Positions 1 to 9,000 of a stretch of DNA of 41,448 nt are shown here, one piece after another. The translations under genes and the position numbers were made by a program. This stretch comes from Porphyromonas gulae DSM 15663 (GTDB lineage Bacteria > Bacteroidota > Bacteroidia > Bacteroidales > Porphyromonadaceae). The stretch covers positions 1 through 41,448 of the forward strand of contig NZ_KB899173.1 of NCBI RefSeq assembly GCF_000378065.1, read 5' to 3'. Under the pieces are notes generated by a model. The model had not been told where the DNA came from. It saw nothing but the letters and a program-made list of their open reading frames with translations, and did not search any database. Positions within the stretch are counted from its first letter, which is position 1. Every line of letters starts with the position of its first letter.

Positions 1-631
1 CCCCCCGACCCGCTTGTCGGAAAAACCCCTTCATCCTCGGTCAATCGGTCATCGATCGCTTTTGCGGTCACAAAAGTACTCCTTTTTTCTTTACAACCAA
101 ATCTTTCAAAATCTTTTTTCCTCGAAAATGCCCACAAAACATGCGGAAAAGGAAAGACATCGCCCATGAGAAAAACCGAAAATACAGGCATATATATAAT
201 ACGGTTCGCGCGCGTAAGAGAGAAAAAGGACTGAAAGAGGAGGAAAATGAGAAGAAGAAAATTTTCTCTGCAAAAAGACTTTTCAGCCGGAAATGTTGGC
301 GGCTGGTCGGGAATAAAGGGCACACCGGGGGAGAGAAGGGTGTCGAAAAAAACAGAGGTTATCAATCGCACAAGCCGAAAATCGAGCCGTAAATCACCCA
401 AATCTCAAACCAAAATCCACCAAAAATGGCGCGAGAATATTTTCGGTCCGGTGCGAGATTTTTTCAACTCCCGCACCAAAACAAAACTTTTCTCAGACCA
501 CGTTTTACAGCCCCAAATACACCGAATTTTTCAAACCAAAATGGAAATGACAGAGCTAAGCACCAAAAGTGAAGACATCATCATTAGAGGGGATAGACTT
601 ACGTCTGAAAAAAGGGTTTTCTAGAGCAATC
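1..631. other. gene-free left edge
   Basis: No convincing gene is seen on either strand. The reading frames present are rich in Lys/Arg or Phe/Ser, have no recognisable domain, and start without a sensible context. The stretch is purine-rich on the plus strand around 140-360. It contains one degenerate copy of a dispersed hairpin repeat (about 424-508, minus orientation; listed separately). A short hairpin CCGAC/GTCGG lies at 5-20. Confidence 0.6.
424..508 (-). repeat. dispersed hairpin repeat, copy C (degenerate)
   Basis: Read on the minus strand, this stretch aligns along about 85 nt with the plus-strand copies at 15295 and 30161. The shared blocks, in order, are AAAACGTGG, a GAGA block, TTTTGG, a CGGGA block, a run of A, and TCTCGC-CC. 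It is the most diverged of the longer copies. It lies in gene-free DNA. Confidence 0.5.
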
Positions 632-1207
632 CTAAAAAAGCAGTATCGACAACTTGACGTTGGCCGTCCAATTGTTTCTCCACCCCACACGCAAGTGTGC
701 AACAGAGATACCAAGTGACAAATTGTCGTGAAGAAAATAATCGCCCCCCAACTCTCCCAACCAACCAAAACGTTTTACGGAAACATCAGACTCTTGTGGA
801 TAGGACACTGTATTAAATTCCATTCCGTAACCAATGCCTACCTGAGCATAGCACGAATAAAAATCGCCTTGGAGAAATTCATACCCTAACCCCACTGCCG
901 GCAAAATACTATGGCGCCTGAAGCGCGCGTCAGGAGTATTACCAAGCTCATCGAAATAGCCGGAAGGGGATAAAGAAGAAGTGAATCCATAATTGACTGT
1001 AGCCAAAGAATATATTCGATCGGAGAAGTAGTAGCGCAGGACTACTCCGGTATTCCATCCTTTCTTCATATCCTCACTTGTGTTGTTGAAGTACTCGCGT
1101 CCGGCATGGACGCCCACCCACCAACTGTTGTTTTGCGCTATAAGCGTCATCCAAGAAGAAACGATCAGCAAAACGATCACAACGACACGAAATGTTCTCA
1201 TCTGCAT
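632..1207 (-). CDS. predicted outer-membrane beta-barrel protein
   Basis: This 191-residue protein starts with a hydrophobic stretch (about residues 6-22) ending in LIAQN, which looks like a signal peptide cut after AQ. The mature part shows alternating aromatic/glycine-rich strands such as GVVLRYYF, AVGLGYEF and QVGIGYGMEF, and ends in a C-terminal phenylalanine. These are usual features of small Bacteroidota outer-membrane barrels (porin/OmpW-like). No specific family is recognised, so the role is unknown. The start may be the first Met or the third residue (Met3, position 1201); neither has a clear ribosome-binding site. It stands alone, downstream of the HU gene on the same strand and separated from it by two hairpins. 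Confidence 0.7.
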   Translation of the reverse strand: MQMRTFRVVVIVLLIVSSWMTLIAQNNSWWVGVHAGREYFNNTSEDMKKGWNTGVVLRYYFSDRIYSLATVNYGFTSSLSPSGYFDELGNTPDARFRRHSILPAVGLGYEFLQGDFYSCYAQVGIGYGMEFNTVSYPQESDVSVKRFGWLGELGGDYFLHDNLSLGISVAHLRVGWRNNWTANVKLSILLF

Positions 1208-1278
1208 CTTATTGATTTGTCTTCGGAAAAAATTTATTCATGAATTGTCGCCTAATGCGAACTGCTTCAAAAAATGAA

Positions 1279-1318
1279 AGCGAACAGTCTCCCCTTCCAT
1301 AAGGCAAGACTGTTCGCT
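1279..1318 (-). terminator. terminator downstream of the HU gene
   Basis: A perfect 12-bp stem AGCGAACAGTCT/AGACTGTTCGCT is followed on the minus strand by a T-rich tract (positions 1278-1266). It lies about 80 nt after the HU stop codon and fits a Rho-independent terminator. Confidence 0.75.
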
Positions 1319-1335
1319 GCATATACCATATTAAC

Positions 1336-1379
1336 ATACAACGAAGCCACCGCTATAGGGCACAGTAGCTTCGTTGTAT
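1336..1379 (-). other. second hairpin between HU and its terminator
   Basis: A perfect 12-bp inverted repeat, ATACAACGAAGC/GCTTCGTTGTAT, has a 20-nt loop and lies 17 nt after the HU stop. It has no strong T-tract on either strand. It may stabilise the 3' end of the HU messenger or act with the next hairpin. Confidence 0.5.
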
Positions 1380-1396
1380 TTAGCACGAAATGCGAA

Positions 1397-1663
1397 TTAC
1401 TTGAGGTCTAAAGCAGAACCCGCTTTGAAGCGAACTACCTTACGAGCAGGGATAGAAATAGACTTTTTCGTCTTAGGATTGATGCCTTTGCGTGCAGCAC
1501 GCTCGCTTACAGAGAAAGTACCGAATCCGATAAGAGCAATTTTCTCTCCGGCGGCCATCTGCTCTTTTACAACATCTGCAAATGCATTTACTGCTCTCTG
1601 GGCATCAGCCTTGGTGAGGTTGGCCTTTTCAGCTACAGCTGCAATAAAATCTGTCTTGTTCAT
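1397..1663 (-). CDS. hup: DNA-binding protein HU
   Basis: This 88-residue protein is a member of the HU/IHF family of small dimeric proteins that bend DNA in the nucleoid. The N-terminal helices (MNKTDFIAAVAEKANLTKAD) are followed by the conserved GFGTFSVSERAARKGINP segment that starts the DNA-binding arm, then the arm (KTKKSISIPARKVVRFKAG). The length is typical. The sequence matches HU rather than IHF in the RKGINPKTKKSISIPA stretch. It is monocistronic, with hairpins downstream. The start at 1663 is the usual HU start. Such genes are highly expressed; no clear TAnnTTTG box was seen upstream. Confidence 0.96.
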   Translation of the reverse strand: MNKTDFIAAVAEKANLTKADAQRAVNAFADVVKEQMAAGEKIALIGFGTFSVSERAARKGINPKTKKSISIPARKVVRFKAGSALDLK

Positions 1664-1964
1664 CTTTTCACGATTAGTTAGTTAGACAAAAAATTTAGTT
1701 AGATCATATCACCGCCCCGTAAGTTTATCTTCTTTGTCACAAACAACGACGAGATTCTCTCTCAGAGCTATGGGTAAATGAACAAGCCAAAAGTAACGAT
1801 TTTTTTTTCCGCGCAATGATTTCAAGAGGAATTTAGCCTTTTCTGGTGCATTTTAGAGAAAAAAATTTGCTATTAGTGGGAATGATTGCAATAGTGCCCT
1901 AAATTTTTCGAGACTGATACCAGCGAATCAAAATGGGTGTTGGCAATATAGAAATCTTTTTCCG
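1664..1964. other. intergenic region upstream of HU and the initiator tRNA
   Basis: This is divergent spacer between hup (minus) and the initiator tRNA (plus). It is AT-rich, with poly-T at 1800-1808, and no gene is seen. The string ATAGTGCCCTAAA at 1890-1902 resembles ATAATGCCCTAAA at 9135-9147, but no larger repeat is evident. Confidence 0.5.
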
Positions 1965-1995
1965 TTTGGTTATTAGATAAAAAGTATTACCTTTG
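1965..1995 (+). promoter_or_regulatory. promoter of initiator tRNA
   Basis: TTTG (1965-1968), a 19-nt spacer and TACCTTTG (1988-1995) match the Bacteroidota sigma-ABfr consensus (TTTG and TAnnTTTG) exactly. The -7 box ends 13 nt before the mature tRNA. Confidence 0.88.
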
Positions 1996-2008
1996 TGCCA
2001 CAATTAAT

Positions 2009-2080
<72 letters not shown>

Positions 2081-2090
2081 CTAGAGAGAA

Positions 2091-2135
2091 AGAGGCTGTC
2101 CATAGACGTAATGTCCGGACAGTCTCTTGTTTTTG
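2091..2135 (+). terminator. terminator of initiator tRNA
   Basis: The stem AGAGGCTGTCC (2091-2101) pairs with GGACAGTCTCT (2117-2127), with one G-U pair, and is followed by TGTTTTT. It closes the single-gene tRNA unit. Confidence 0.85.
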
Positions 2136-2271
2136 TACGCCAAGGCCAAGAAAGAGAGAGACACATGAGGCCTGATTCAACACTGCGGAACTTTGCTTGA
2201 TCCGACAGGGAGCATTTTCCGGACTTATATCCTTTTTGGAAAAACTATCCCATGATAGCATCTTACTAAAC

Positions 2272-2310
2272 AAAAAAGAGAGACTGCCATCCCAAGGGAA
2301 GCAGTCTCTC
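2272..2310 (-). terminator. terminator of the nqr operon
   Basis: On the minus strand a 10-bp stem GAGAGACTGC/GCAGTCTCTC is followed by six T. It sits about 35 nt after the nqrF stop and faces the tRNA terminator across about 135 nt of featureless DNA. Confidence 0.92.
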
Positions 2311-2343
2311 CAATGAATGATAAATCGAATTTGCCGGAAAAAC

Positions 2344-3582
2344 TTATCCGAAGTCGTCGAAAAAGAGCATATTGCGCGGTACACCAAGGTTTTCCAGCAT
2401 ACCTTTCACCGCATTGGCCATAGGCCCCGGGCCGCACATATAGTATTCTATATCCTCCGGAGCATCGTGATCCTTCAGATAGTTGTCATAGATTACTTGG
2501 TGGATAAAGCCTACATAGCCTGTCCAATTATCCTCCGGCTGCGGATCGGAAAGAGCGATATGGAATTTGAAATTCGGAAATTCTCTCTCGATCTCACGGA
2601 AGTCTTCTTCGTAGAAAATCTCGTTTTTGGAACGAGCACCGTACCAATAAGAAACCTTACGACCGGTCTTCAGTGTGCGGAAAAGATGCAGAATTTGTGC
2701 ACGCAGAGGAGCCATACCGGCGCCACCGCCAATATAAAGCATCTCGGCATCCGTATCCTGAATATGGAAATCCCCATAAGGACCGCTCATCATCACCTTA
2801 TCACCGGGCTTCAGAGAGAAAATATACGAGGAAGAAATACCGGGCTTGATACCGGCCTTCCACTTATTGGTGGCTCTGTCGAATGGAGGAGTAGCGATAC
2901 GAACGTTGAGCGTAATGATATTGCCTTCAGCCGGATAGTTGGCCATTGAATAAGCACGAACGGTTTCTTCTTCGTTTTTACAGGTCAATGACCATGCATC
3001 CATCTTGTCCCAGTCGCCACGGAAGCGATCCTGGATATCGTAGTCGGCATAGCGGATATTGTATTTCGGTATCTTGATCTGGGCATAGCTACCGCTCTTG
3101 AAGTTCATGGTCTCGCCTTCGGGCAGCTTCACCACAAATTCTTTGATGAAAGTGGAGACATTCTTATTGGAGAGCACTTCACACTCCCATTCTTTCACAC
3201 CGAATACCTCTTCGGGAATAACGATGCTAAGATCCTCCTTTACTTTCGTCTGACACGAAAGTCGCCAATGATCCTTTTGTTCTTTGCGAGAGAAAAATCC
3301 CTTTTCCGTCGGAAGGATTTCGCCGCCTCCTTCCACTACACGGCAGCGACACTGACCGCAGCTTCCGCCACCGCCACAAGCCGAAGAAAGGAATACTCCC
3401 TGATTTTGAAGCGTATTCAACAAAGTACCGCCAAGAGGGACTTCCATCTTGCGTTCATCGTTCACGGTGATCGTCACATTGCCGGAAGGCACCAATTTGC
3501 TCTTGGCATAAAGCAGGGCGACAACCAGAATCAGCGTGAGCAGCAGGAATACGACTGCACTGGTAATAATTACTGTACTCAT
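2344..3582 (-). CDS. nqrF: Na+-NQR subunit F (NADH dehydrogenase, FAD and 2Fe-2S)
   Basis: NqrF is the electron entry subunit of the sodium-translocating NADH:quinone oxidoreductase. It oxidises NADH through FAD and passes electrons to a 2Fe-2S centre. The 412-residue protein has one N-terminal membrane helix (about residues 5-26). A ferredoxin domain follows with cluster cysteines Cys69, Cys75, Cys78 and Cys110 ([10 protein letters not shown]). The FAD-binding segment contains RAYSMANYP, and an NAD-binding lobe contains [12 protein letters not shown] and YYMCGPGPM. The length matches the family. It is the last gene of nqrABCDEF, 18 nt after nqrE, and is followed by a strong terminator. Confidence 0.97.
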   Translation of the reverse strand: MSTVIITSAVVFLLLTLILVVALLYAKSKLVPSGNVTITVNDERKMEVPLGGTLLNTLQNQGVFLSSACGGGGSCGQCRCRVVEGGGEILPTEKGFFSRKEQKDHWRLSCQTKVKEDLSIVIPEEVFGVKEWECEVLSNKNVSTFIKEFVVKLPEGETMNFKSGSYAQIKIPKYNIRYADYDIQDRFRGDWDKMDAWSLTCKNEEETVRAYSMANYPAEGNIITLNVRIATPPFDRATNKWKAGIKPGISSSYIFSLKPGDKVMMSGPYGDFHIQDTDAEMLYIGGGAGMAPLRAQILHLFRTLKTGRKVSYWYGARSKNEIFYEEDFREIEREFPNFKFHIALSDPQPEDNWTGYVGFIHQVIYDNYLKDHDAPEDIEYYMCGPGPMANAVKGMLENLGVPRNMLFFDDFG

Positions 3583-3600
3583 ATTTCTACTTTGTTCTTT

Positions 3601-4215
3601 TTAGAGTTTCACGCCGGAGAAGCTCAGGAAAGCAATACCCATGAGACCGGTGATAATAAAGGTGATACCCAACCCTCTCAATGGTTTGGGAACATTCGAA
3701 TATGCCAGTTTTTCTCGTATGGCAGCCATACCGACGATGGCCAGCATCCAGCCGATACCGGAGCCGAATCCATAGACGGTAGCCATCCCGACATTGATAA
3801 ACTCGCGCTGCTGCATGAAGAGCGAGCCACCGAGGATAGCGCAGTTCACAGCTATCAAGGGAAGGAAGATACCCAGCGAAGCATAGAGGGAGGGGCTGAA
3901 CCTCTCCACCACCATCTCTATGAGCTGTGTAAACGATGCAATTACCGCAATAAAGATGATCAGCGAGAGGAAGCTCAGATCCACCTCGGCATATTGGGGT
4001 CCGAGCCAAGAAAGAGCACCGGCCTTAAAAATATAGTTCTGTAGCAGATAGTTGATGGGCAAGGTGCAGACCAGAATGAACGTAACTGCAGCTCCGAGTC
4101 CGATAGAGGTCTTCACATTCTTGGAAACGGCCAAGAAAGAGCACATCCCCAAGTAGTAGGCGAAAACCATGTTGTCCACGAATATCGAGCGGACAAACGT
4201 ACTTATGTAATCCAT
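3601..4215 (-). CDS. nqrE: Na+-NQR subunit E (membrane)
   Basis: NqrE is an integral membrane subunit of the sodium-pumping NADH:quinone reductase. The 204-residue protein has about six membrane helices. It keeps the two half-helix cysteine motifs of the family, GMCSFLAVS (Cys25) and VNCAILGG (Cys125). With the matching cysteines of NqrD these are known to hold an iron centre in the membrane. Subunits D and E are homologous and packed with inverted topology. It lies between nqrD and nqrF; the gap to nqrD is 39 nt. Confidence 0.96.
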   Translation of the reverse strand: MDYISTFVRSIFVDNMVFAYYLGMCSFLAVSKNVKTSIGLGAAVTFILVCTLPINYLLQNYIFKAGALSWLGPQYAEVDLSFLSLIIFIAVIASFTQLIEMVVERFSPSLYASLGIFLPLIAVNCAILGGSLFMQQREFINVGMATVYGFGSGIGWMLAIVGMAAIREKLAYSNVPKPLRGLGITFIITGLMGIAFLSFSGVKL

Positions 4216-4254
4216 AATTGATACTGTCTTAATTGATTGTCAGGCGTGTCCTAC

Positions 4255-4884
4255 TTAGTTCTCTTGCAAATCCTTGTTGCGGGCACGGTGTACCCAGATG
4301 ACAACCGCCACGGTGATCAGAGCCATCGGAGGCAGAATCATCAGACCGTTATTGACATAGCCCAGTTCATAAAAACTCTTGGGAATGATTTGCATGTTCA
4401 GCAACGTACCGGAACCGAGCAGTTCGCGGAAGAAAGCGATGATAACCAAAACCCATCCGTATCCCAGTCCATTCCCAACGCCATCGAGGAAAGACTCCCA
4501 AGGACGATTGGCCAAGGCAAAAGCCTCCAGACGTCCCATCAGAATACAGTTCGTAATGATCAGACCAACGAAAACGGACAACTGCTTATTCACATCATAA
4601 GCAAATGCTTTCAGCACCTGACTCACGATAGTCACCAAGGCAGCAACTACTACGAGCTGAACGATAATACGGATACGCCCGGGGATCGTATTGCGCAAGA
4701 GTGAAATAATAACGTTGGCAAATGCCATTACAGCAGTAACGGACAGGGCCATAACGATAGCCGGCTGTAGCTTAGCCGTTACGGCCAATGCAGAACAGAC
4801 ACCGAGCATCTGCACGATAACGGGATTGTTGCTGCTTAGCGGCCCGAGAAGAATTTCCTTATTCTTTTTATTCCAAAGTGACAT
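4255..4884 (-). CDS. nqrD: Na+-NQR subunit D (membrane)
   Basis: NqrD is a 209-residue membrane subunit with about six helices, homologous to NqrE. The signature cysteines are present in GVCSALAVT (Cys30) and TNCILMGR (Cys113), which pair with those of NqrE around the intramembrane iron centre. The motif GRLEAFALANRPWESFLDG is typical of NqrD. The gene starts 5 nt after the nqrC stop codon, so the two are probably translated together. Confidence 0.96.
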   Translation of the reverse strand: MSLWNKKNKEILLGPLSSNNPVIVQMLGVCSALAVTAKLQPAIVMALSVTAVMAFANVIISLLRNTIPGRIRIIVQLVVVAALVTIVSQVLKAFAYDVNKQLSVFVGLIITNCILMGRLEAFALANRPWESFLDGVGNGLGYGWVLVIIAFFRELLGSGTLLNMQIIPKSFYELGYVNNGLMILPPMALITVAVVIWVHRARNKDLQEN

Positions 4885-4889
4885 AGCCC

Positions 4890-5624
4890 TTATTTTTTTA
4901 CGTTGTTCATTAGGTATAGTGCATAAGGACGAAGGGAGGATATGAGCATCTCATTCACTCCATCGCTCGTAAGCGTACCGCCGGAAATACCATCCACATA
5001 GTCCTTTCCTTCGGCCTTCTGGCCTTTCTTGACTACGGCAACAGATCGGAATTCGCCCTCTTTGAAGATTTCTTTGCCGATAAACTGGCCGGAAAACTCC
5101 GTACGAGTGATTTCGGCTCCCAATCCCGGCGTTTCACCTTCGTGACTGAAGTCCGCACCGAATATCGTGTTGCAATCATCATTCAGCGCAATGTACCCCC
5201 AGATCGGCCCCCAAAGACCGGCACCGTTCATCGGGACAATATATTTCGTCCGGCCTTCCACCTCGGCAATATAGAGAGGGAGAGAGACGCTTGGATCGTT
5301 GGCAGCCAGCTTGAAAGCATTGCGTGTATTGAGTGTGAAAGCTTCGTTTTGGGCTAATTGCTCGCCCTCGAAAGTCTTAGCCACTGTACCATCCTGATTG
5401 ATGAGCAGCTCTTGCTTGATCACATCCGTGTATCGAGCTATCACTTTGCCCTTATCCTCTGTTCCGGCATTCACCGAGCGGAGGATCTGCTGCATCTTGT
5501 CTATCTTCTCATTGTCACGCTGTCTATCGCCCAATGACTGAGAGACGTAAGCCAGCAAAACCGCCACGACAATAACCATCACCGAGGCATAGAGAACGGT
5601 ATATGAGTTTTTATCTCTATTCAT
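4890..5624 (-). CDS. nqrC: Na+-NQR subunit C (covalent FMN)
   Basis: NqrC is a 244-residue subunit anchored by one N-terminal helix (about residues 9-28) with a periplasmic FMN-binding domain. It carries an FMN bound through a phosphoester to threonine. The attachment site is read here as SGGTLTS, with the acceptor at Thr217; the usual motif is SGAT, so the alanine is replaced by glycine. Upstream motifs GLWGPIWGYIAL and ETPGLGAEI are characteristic of the family. A flavin transferase (ApbE) is needed for attachment but none is in this window. The gap to nqrB is 23 nt. Confidence 0.95.
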   Translation of the reverse strand: MNRDKNSYTVLYASVMVIVVAVLLAYVSQSLGDRQRDNEKIDKMQQILRSVNAGTEDKGKVIARYTDVIKQELLINQDGTVAKTFEGEQLAQNEAFTLNTRNAFKLAANDPSVSLPLYIAEVEGRTKYIVPMNGAGLWGPIWGYIALNDDCNTIFGADFSHEGETPGLGAEITRTEFSGQFIGKEIFKEGEFRSVAVVKKGQKAEGKDYVDGISGGTLTSDGVNEMLISSLRPYALYLMNNVKK

Positions 5625-5647
5625 GTCTTTATCGAAATGTTTAGCGG

Positions 5648-6847
5648 TTAGGATTTCTTGAGCATACGTGCTTTGCGCGCCTTGATGTTGCTATCCACCA
5701 CGAAATAGTCGATAAGCGGGGCAAATACGTTCATGAGCAGGATCGCAAGCATCATACCCTCAGGGTACCCCGGATTGAGCACGCGGATGAATACGGCCAT
5801 CAGACCGACGAAGAAGCCGAAGATCCACTTGCCCTTCTCCGTGCGGGCAGAGGTGACGGGGTCGGTAGCCATAAAGACCAATCCGAAGGCAAAACCGCCA
5901 TAGACAATGTGCATCAGGGGTGTGATCTGCATAGCGGCTGTCGTGCCGATGGCATTGAATACGAGAGCCATCGCAGAGGCTCCCACCAAACCGCTCAGCA
6001 TGATCTTCCAACTGGCAATCCCTGTCCATATCAGGAGGATGGCTCCGATCAGGATAGCCAAAGTAGAGGTTTCGCCTATGGAACCGGGGATAAAACCGAG
6101 GAAAGCATCCATCAGGGAAGAGGGATTGCCCACCACATTATGAATTTCCGGCATATTGGCACCGGCGGTAGCTATCTGACCTAAAGGTGTAGCACCGGAG
6201 AACCCATCCGCCACCGGACCTGCGCCGAGGCCGAAGGTGTCAGCCGTGCGGACAAAAACCTGATCGCCGCTCATAGCTGCCGGATAGGCGAAGAAGAGGA
6301 AGGCGCGCGTCACGAGAGCCACGTTGAATATGTTGCGCCCCGTACCACCGAACACTTCTTTGGCAAAAACCACGGCAAAGGCCGTTGCCACTGCTATCAT
6401 CCACAGCGGAGTATCCACCGGCACGATCATCGGGATAAGCAGACCCGACACCAAGAACCCCTCTTGGATCTCTTCTTTTCTATACTGAGCTATAGTAAAC
6501 TCTATCCCCAGACCAACGGCATAGGAGACGATGAGCTTAGGCAGTACGGCGAGAAGTCCGAAGAGGAAAGCAGGCCAGAATACTACAGGAGCATCGATGG
6601 CCATATAGTGTTGTACCCCCACATTATACATGCCGAAGAGCAGGGCAGGCAGGAGAGCCATACACACGACGATCATCGTGCGCTTGCTGTCGATGGCATC
6701 GTGTACGTGCACACCATGCTGCGATGTCCTGTTCGGCACAAAGAGAAAGGTCTCGAAGCCGTCGAAGACGGAGTGCAGGCCGTGGAGCTTGCCGCCTTCT
6801 TCAAAATGGGGCTTCAGTTTGTTCAGTTGATTCCTTAACGCTTTCAA
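5648..6847 (-). CDS. nqrB: Na+-NQR subunit B (membrane, covalent FMN)
   Basis: NqrB is a large membrane subunit of 399 residues. It carries a covalent FMN on the threonine of SGATPLGQ (Thr220), forms much of the sodium path and binds riboflavin and quinone. Several hydrophobic helices are visible, along with family motifs FGGTGRNIFNVALVTRAFLF and YGGFAFGLVFMATDPVTSA. The length is usual for the family. The gene lies 30 nt after nqrA in the operon. Confidence 0.96.
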   Translation of the reverse strand: MKALRNQLNKLKPHFEEGGKLHGLHSVFDGFETFLFVPNRTSQHGVHVHDAIDSKRTMIVVCMALLPALLFGMYNVGVQHYMAIDAPVVFWPAFLFGLLAVLPKLIVSYAVGLGIEFTIAQYRKEEIQEGFLVSGLLIPMIVPVDTPLWMIAVATAFAVVFAKEVFGGTGRNIFNVALVTRAFLFFAYPAAMSGDQVFVRTADTFGLGAGPVADGFSGATPLGQIATAGANMPEIHNVVGNPSSLMDAFLGFIPGSIGETSTLAILIGAILLIWTGIASWKIMLSGLVGASAMALVFNAIGTTAAMQITPLMHIVYGGFAFGLVFMATDPVTSARTEKGKWIFGFFVGLMAVFIRVLNPGYPEGMMLAILLMNVFAPLIDYFVVDSNIKARKARMLKKS

Positions 6848-6877
6848 TGTCTTATGCTTTAGAGTGTGAGGGATTCG

Positions 6878-8233
6878 TCAATTCATTTCCTTATAGAGCA
6901 TATCCAAGCCCTCGCGTACGATGCGCTGGAGTTCGATCTTGGAGGTATCCACAAATTCGCAAGTGGCAAAGTCCTCCGGAGCTACTTCATATATACCCAA
7001 GTCCTCCATCTTGTCGATGTCGAATGCTATAATAGCCTTGAGCAAATACTCCGGATAGATATCCATGGGGAAAACACGATCGTACTCGTTGCTCATGATC
7101 ATAGCGCGCTCGCCACCTTTGACACGCGCATCGAGCACATACTCCTTGTTTTTGCCCTGTAGCCATGAGAAATAAGCTCTACTCATGCTGTACTGATCCA
7201 GACGGGGGGCAGCCCAGCCGAAGAGCTCGTCCACATCGTCTCCTTCAGGGATGACCGTGATCTGGTCACATTGGGCAGAGAGGAAGGGGCTTTTCTCGCA
7301 GAGCTTCTTTCCGGTGAGCACATTGCCGTCGATCACACGCTCGTGAGATTCTTTTATTGTCAGTCGGCCAGGGAAGGAAGCAAAGACATTGCAACCCGGC
7401 AGGATGCGGACGTATCCGTGAGCAGCAGCGTCTGAACCGGTCATGGCAATCATTCTGGTAAAGTCGACTTTGCCCGTAAGCAGAAAGCGTCCGATCACGA
7501 TCAGGTCGGTGGCTTTGAGCGTCCACACCGTTTCGCCCCGATTGATCGGTTTGGTATGGTTAATGAGCACGCCCACGTTTCCTGCCGGATGAGGGCCGTG
7601 CACTTCTACGATCTCTGCATTGCGCAAGCTCAGAGACGAGCCCGGCTTCAGCCCCACATAGACCTTGCCGGCCGTAAGCTTGGCCAAGGCGTCGATAGCA
7701 GTCTGCAGAGCACGCTCTTCTCCTCGAACGACGAAGTCGAAGTCCGGAGCCAATGGAGCAGAAAAGTTGGCGGTAATATAAATGTCGCGCGGAGCGATGT
7801 CCGGCGTAGCCACTATGTCGTAAGGACGCTGCTTGATGAAGCCCCACATACCACTTGAGAGGAGGAGGCTTTTGATTTGTTCGGCAGAGAGGGCAGACGG
7901 ATCTCCGACGGAGAATGATTCGTATTCATTCAGTCCGTCCGGTTTTACCTCGATGCTCAACACCTTGCGCTTGGCACCGCGATTCACCGCGACTACTTCG
8001 CCGCTCACCGGACTGGTAAACTTCATGTCCGGGTATGCCTTGTGGTGCATCAGTGCTGAGCCGGCACGCACCTTATCCCCGGGACGAGCCGTCACCTTGG
8101 GGATAACACCTTGAAAATCATCGGGTACAACCGCGTAAGTCGGGCTTTTGGCCGGTTCCGGCAGCATTTCCGGTAGCGGTTTGCCTTTCAGATTAAGTGC
8201 AAGGCCTTTTTTTATTTTTATAACTTTTGCCAT
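6878..8233 (-). CDS. nqrA: Na+-NQR subunit A
   Basis: NqrA is the cytoplasmic subunit of the sodium-pumping NADH:quinone oxidoreductase and the first gene of the operon. The 451-residue protein begins with the typical KIKKGLALNLKGKP segment, followed by a biotinyl/lipoyl-like fold (GDKVRAGSALMHHK). Further family motifs are SSGMWGFIKQRPYDIVA and GAERAL-type helices. It has no membrane helix. It is preceded by a TACTTTTG box 30 nt upstream and by a long gene-free region with a MITE-like element. Confidence 0.95.
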   Translation of the reverse strand: MAKVIKIKKGLALNLKGKPLPEMLPEPAKSPTYAVVPDDFQGVIPKVTARPGDKVRAGSALMHHKAYPDMKFTSPVSGEVVAVNRGAKRKVLSIEVKPDGLNEYESFSVGDPSALSAEQIKSLLLSSGMWGFIKQRPYDIVATPDIAPRDIYITANFSAPLAPDFDFVVRGEERALQTAIDALAKLTAGKVYVGLKPGSSLSLRNAEIVEVHGPHPAGNVGVLINHTKPINRGETVWTLKATDLIVIGRFLLTGKVDFTRMIAMTGSDAAAHGYVRILPGCNVFASFPGRLTIKESHERVIDGNVLTGKKLCEKSPFLSAQCDQITVIPEGDDVDELFGWAAPRLDQYSMSRAYFSWLQGKNKEYVLDARVKGGERAMIMSNEYDRVFPMDIYPEYLLKAIIAFDIDKMEDLGIYEVAPEDFATCEFVDTSKIELQRIVREGLDMLYKEMN

Positions 8234-8263
8234 GACACAGAATTATTATTCCAATTTGTGTCG

Positions 8264-8271
8264 CAAAAGTA
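8264..8271 (-). promoter_or_regulatory. -7 box of the nqr operon
   Basis: TACTTTTG on the minus strand matches TAnnTTTG and lies 30 nt upstream of the nqrA ATG. No good TTTG box is found 19-20 nt further upstream, so the match is partial. Confidence 0.55.
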
Positions 8272-8718
8272 GCTTTTTCCCCTATATATACCTATAAGTA
8301 TGGAGGCATTTGAGGAAAAATTTCCACATAGTTTTTTCCGACCTTTTTCACCCATATTCCGCAGGTCTTTGTCGAAAGAAAGTTTTTCACACTGTTTGCC
8401 AACTGCAAAAAGCCACAAATCAGCACTTTAGAAACAGCACCGGGCACTTCCTCCCGGTGCAAATCATCCTCTCGGGAGCGAAAAGCTCCTTGCCGCCCCC
8501 CCGGGGAGGATCTCCTCCGAACCATGCCCAAACTGCACCTCAAAATGACTGCCCGGCAAAGGGTGTATTGGGCTGTTATCAACCGAAAGCCGTTTTAAGG
8601 AGTAAGGAGTGTAAACCGACAACGGATTTTAGAGAAAACACTGTAATTGATCACGAAGCAGACCCCTCTTCTGTACACGGCACACAGGTCACAGCAATAA
8701 AAAGAAATGATCGTTCCC

Positions 8719-8916
8719 GGCCGGGAAAAGTTTTTTCTGCAGTACGGAAAAGTTGAAAAATCACGGTGCAATTCTTTATACAAAGCCTTCGGATACATAA
8801 ATGAAGCTTTCAAATATATAAACAAAGACTTCGTTTATATATACGAAGACTTTGTTTAGAGATTTTCCGGCCGGATAATTTATTTTTGTCGGCCGACAGG
8901 GAAACTTTTCCCGGCC
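8719..8916. mobile_element. MITE-like element with nested tandem repeats
   Basis: The 15-bp string GGCCGGGAAAAGTTT occurs at 8719-8733 and, inverted, at 8902-8916. Between them lie four tandem 21-nt units at 8777-8860. Two perfect short palindromes, TCCGGCCGGA (8866-8875) and GTCGGCCGAC (8888-8897), sit inside the right end. There is no coding capacity. Terminal inverted repeats around a minisatellite recall the BrickBuilt MITEs reported from P. gingivalis, which carry nested repeats of about 23 bp; this assignment is inference. Confidence 0.6.
8777..8860. repeat. four tandem 21-nt units
   Basis: The units are 8777-8797, 8798-8818, 8819-8839 and 8840-8860. They follow the pattern TA, ACAAAG, ACTTCG, TTTATA with substitutions, and each is itself nearly palindromic (AAG-CTT core). 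Units 3 and 4 together form a 38-nt inverted repeat with few mismatches. The units differ at several positions, so the array is old or under weak constraint. Confidence 0.85.
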
Positions 8917-9000
8917 TGAAAAAAAACAATCTGACGGCGACGAGTAAATCGATATAGACCTCTGAAGAAATGAGGAGGGGTGTCAATATTTTTTTCAAAG

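Noticed and set aside
247-624. 125-codon plus-strand frame in the left edge
   Set aside because: Very basic, no domain, overlaps a dispersed repeat copy; no promoter seen.
8777-8860. Short regular repeats as a CRISPR array
   Set aside because: The units are directly adjacent without unique spacers, and no cas gene is present.
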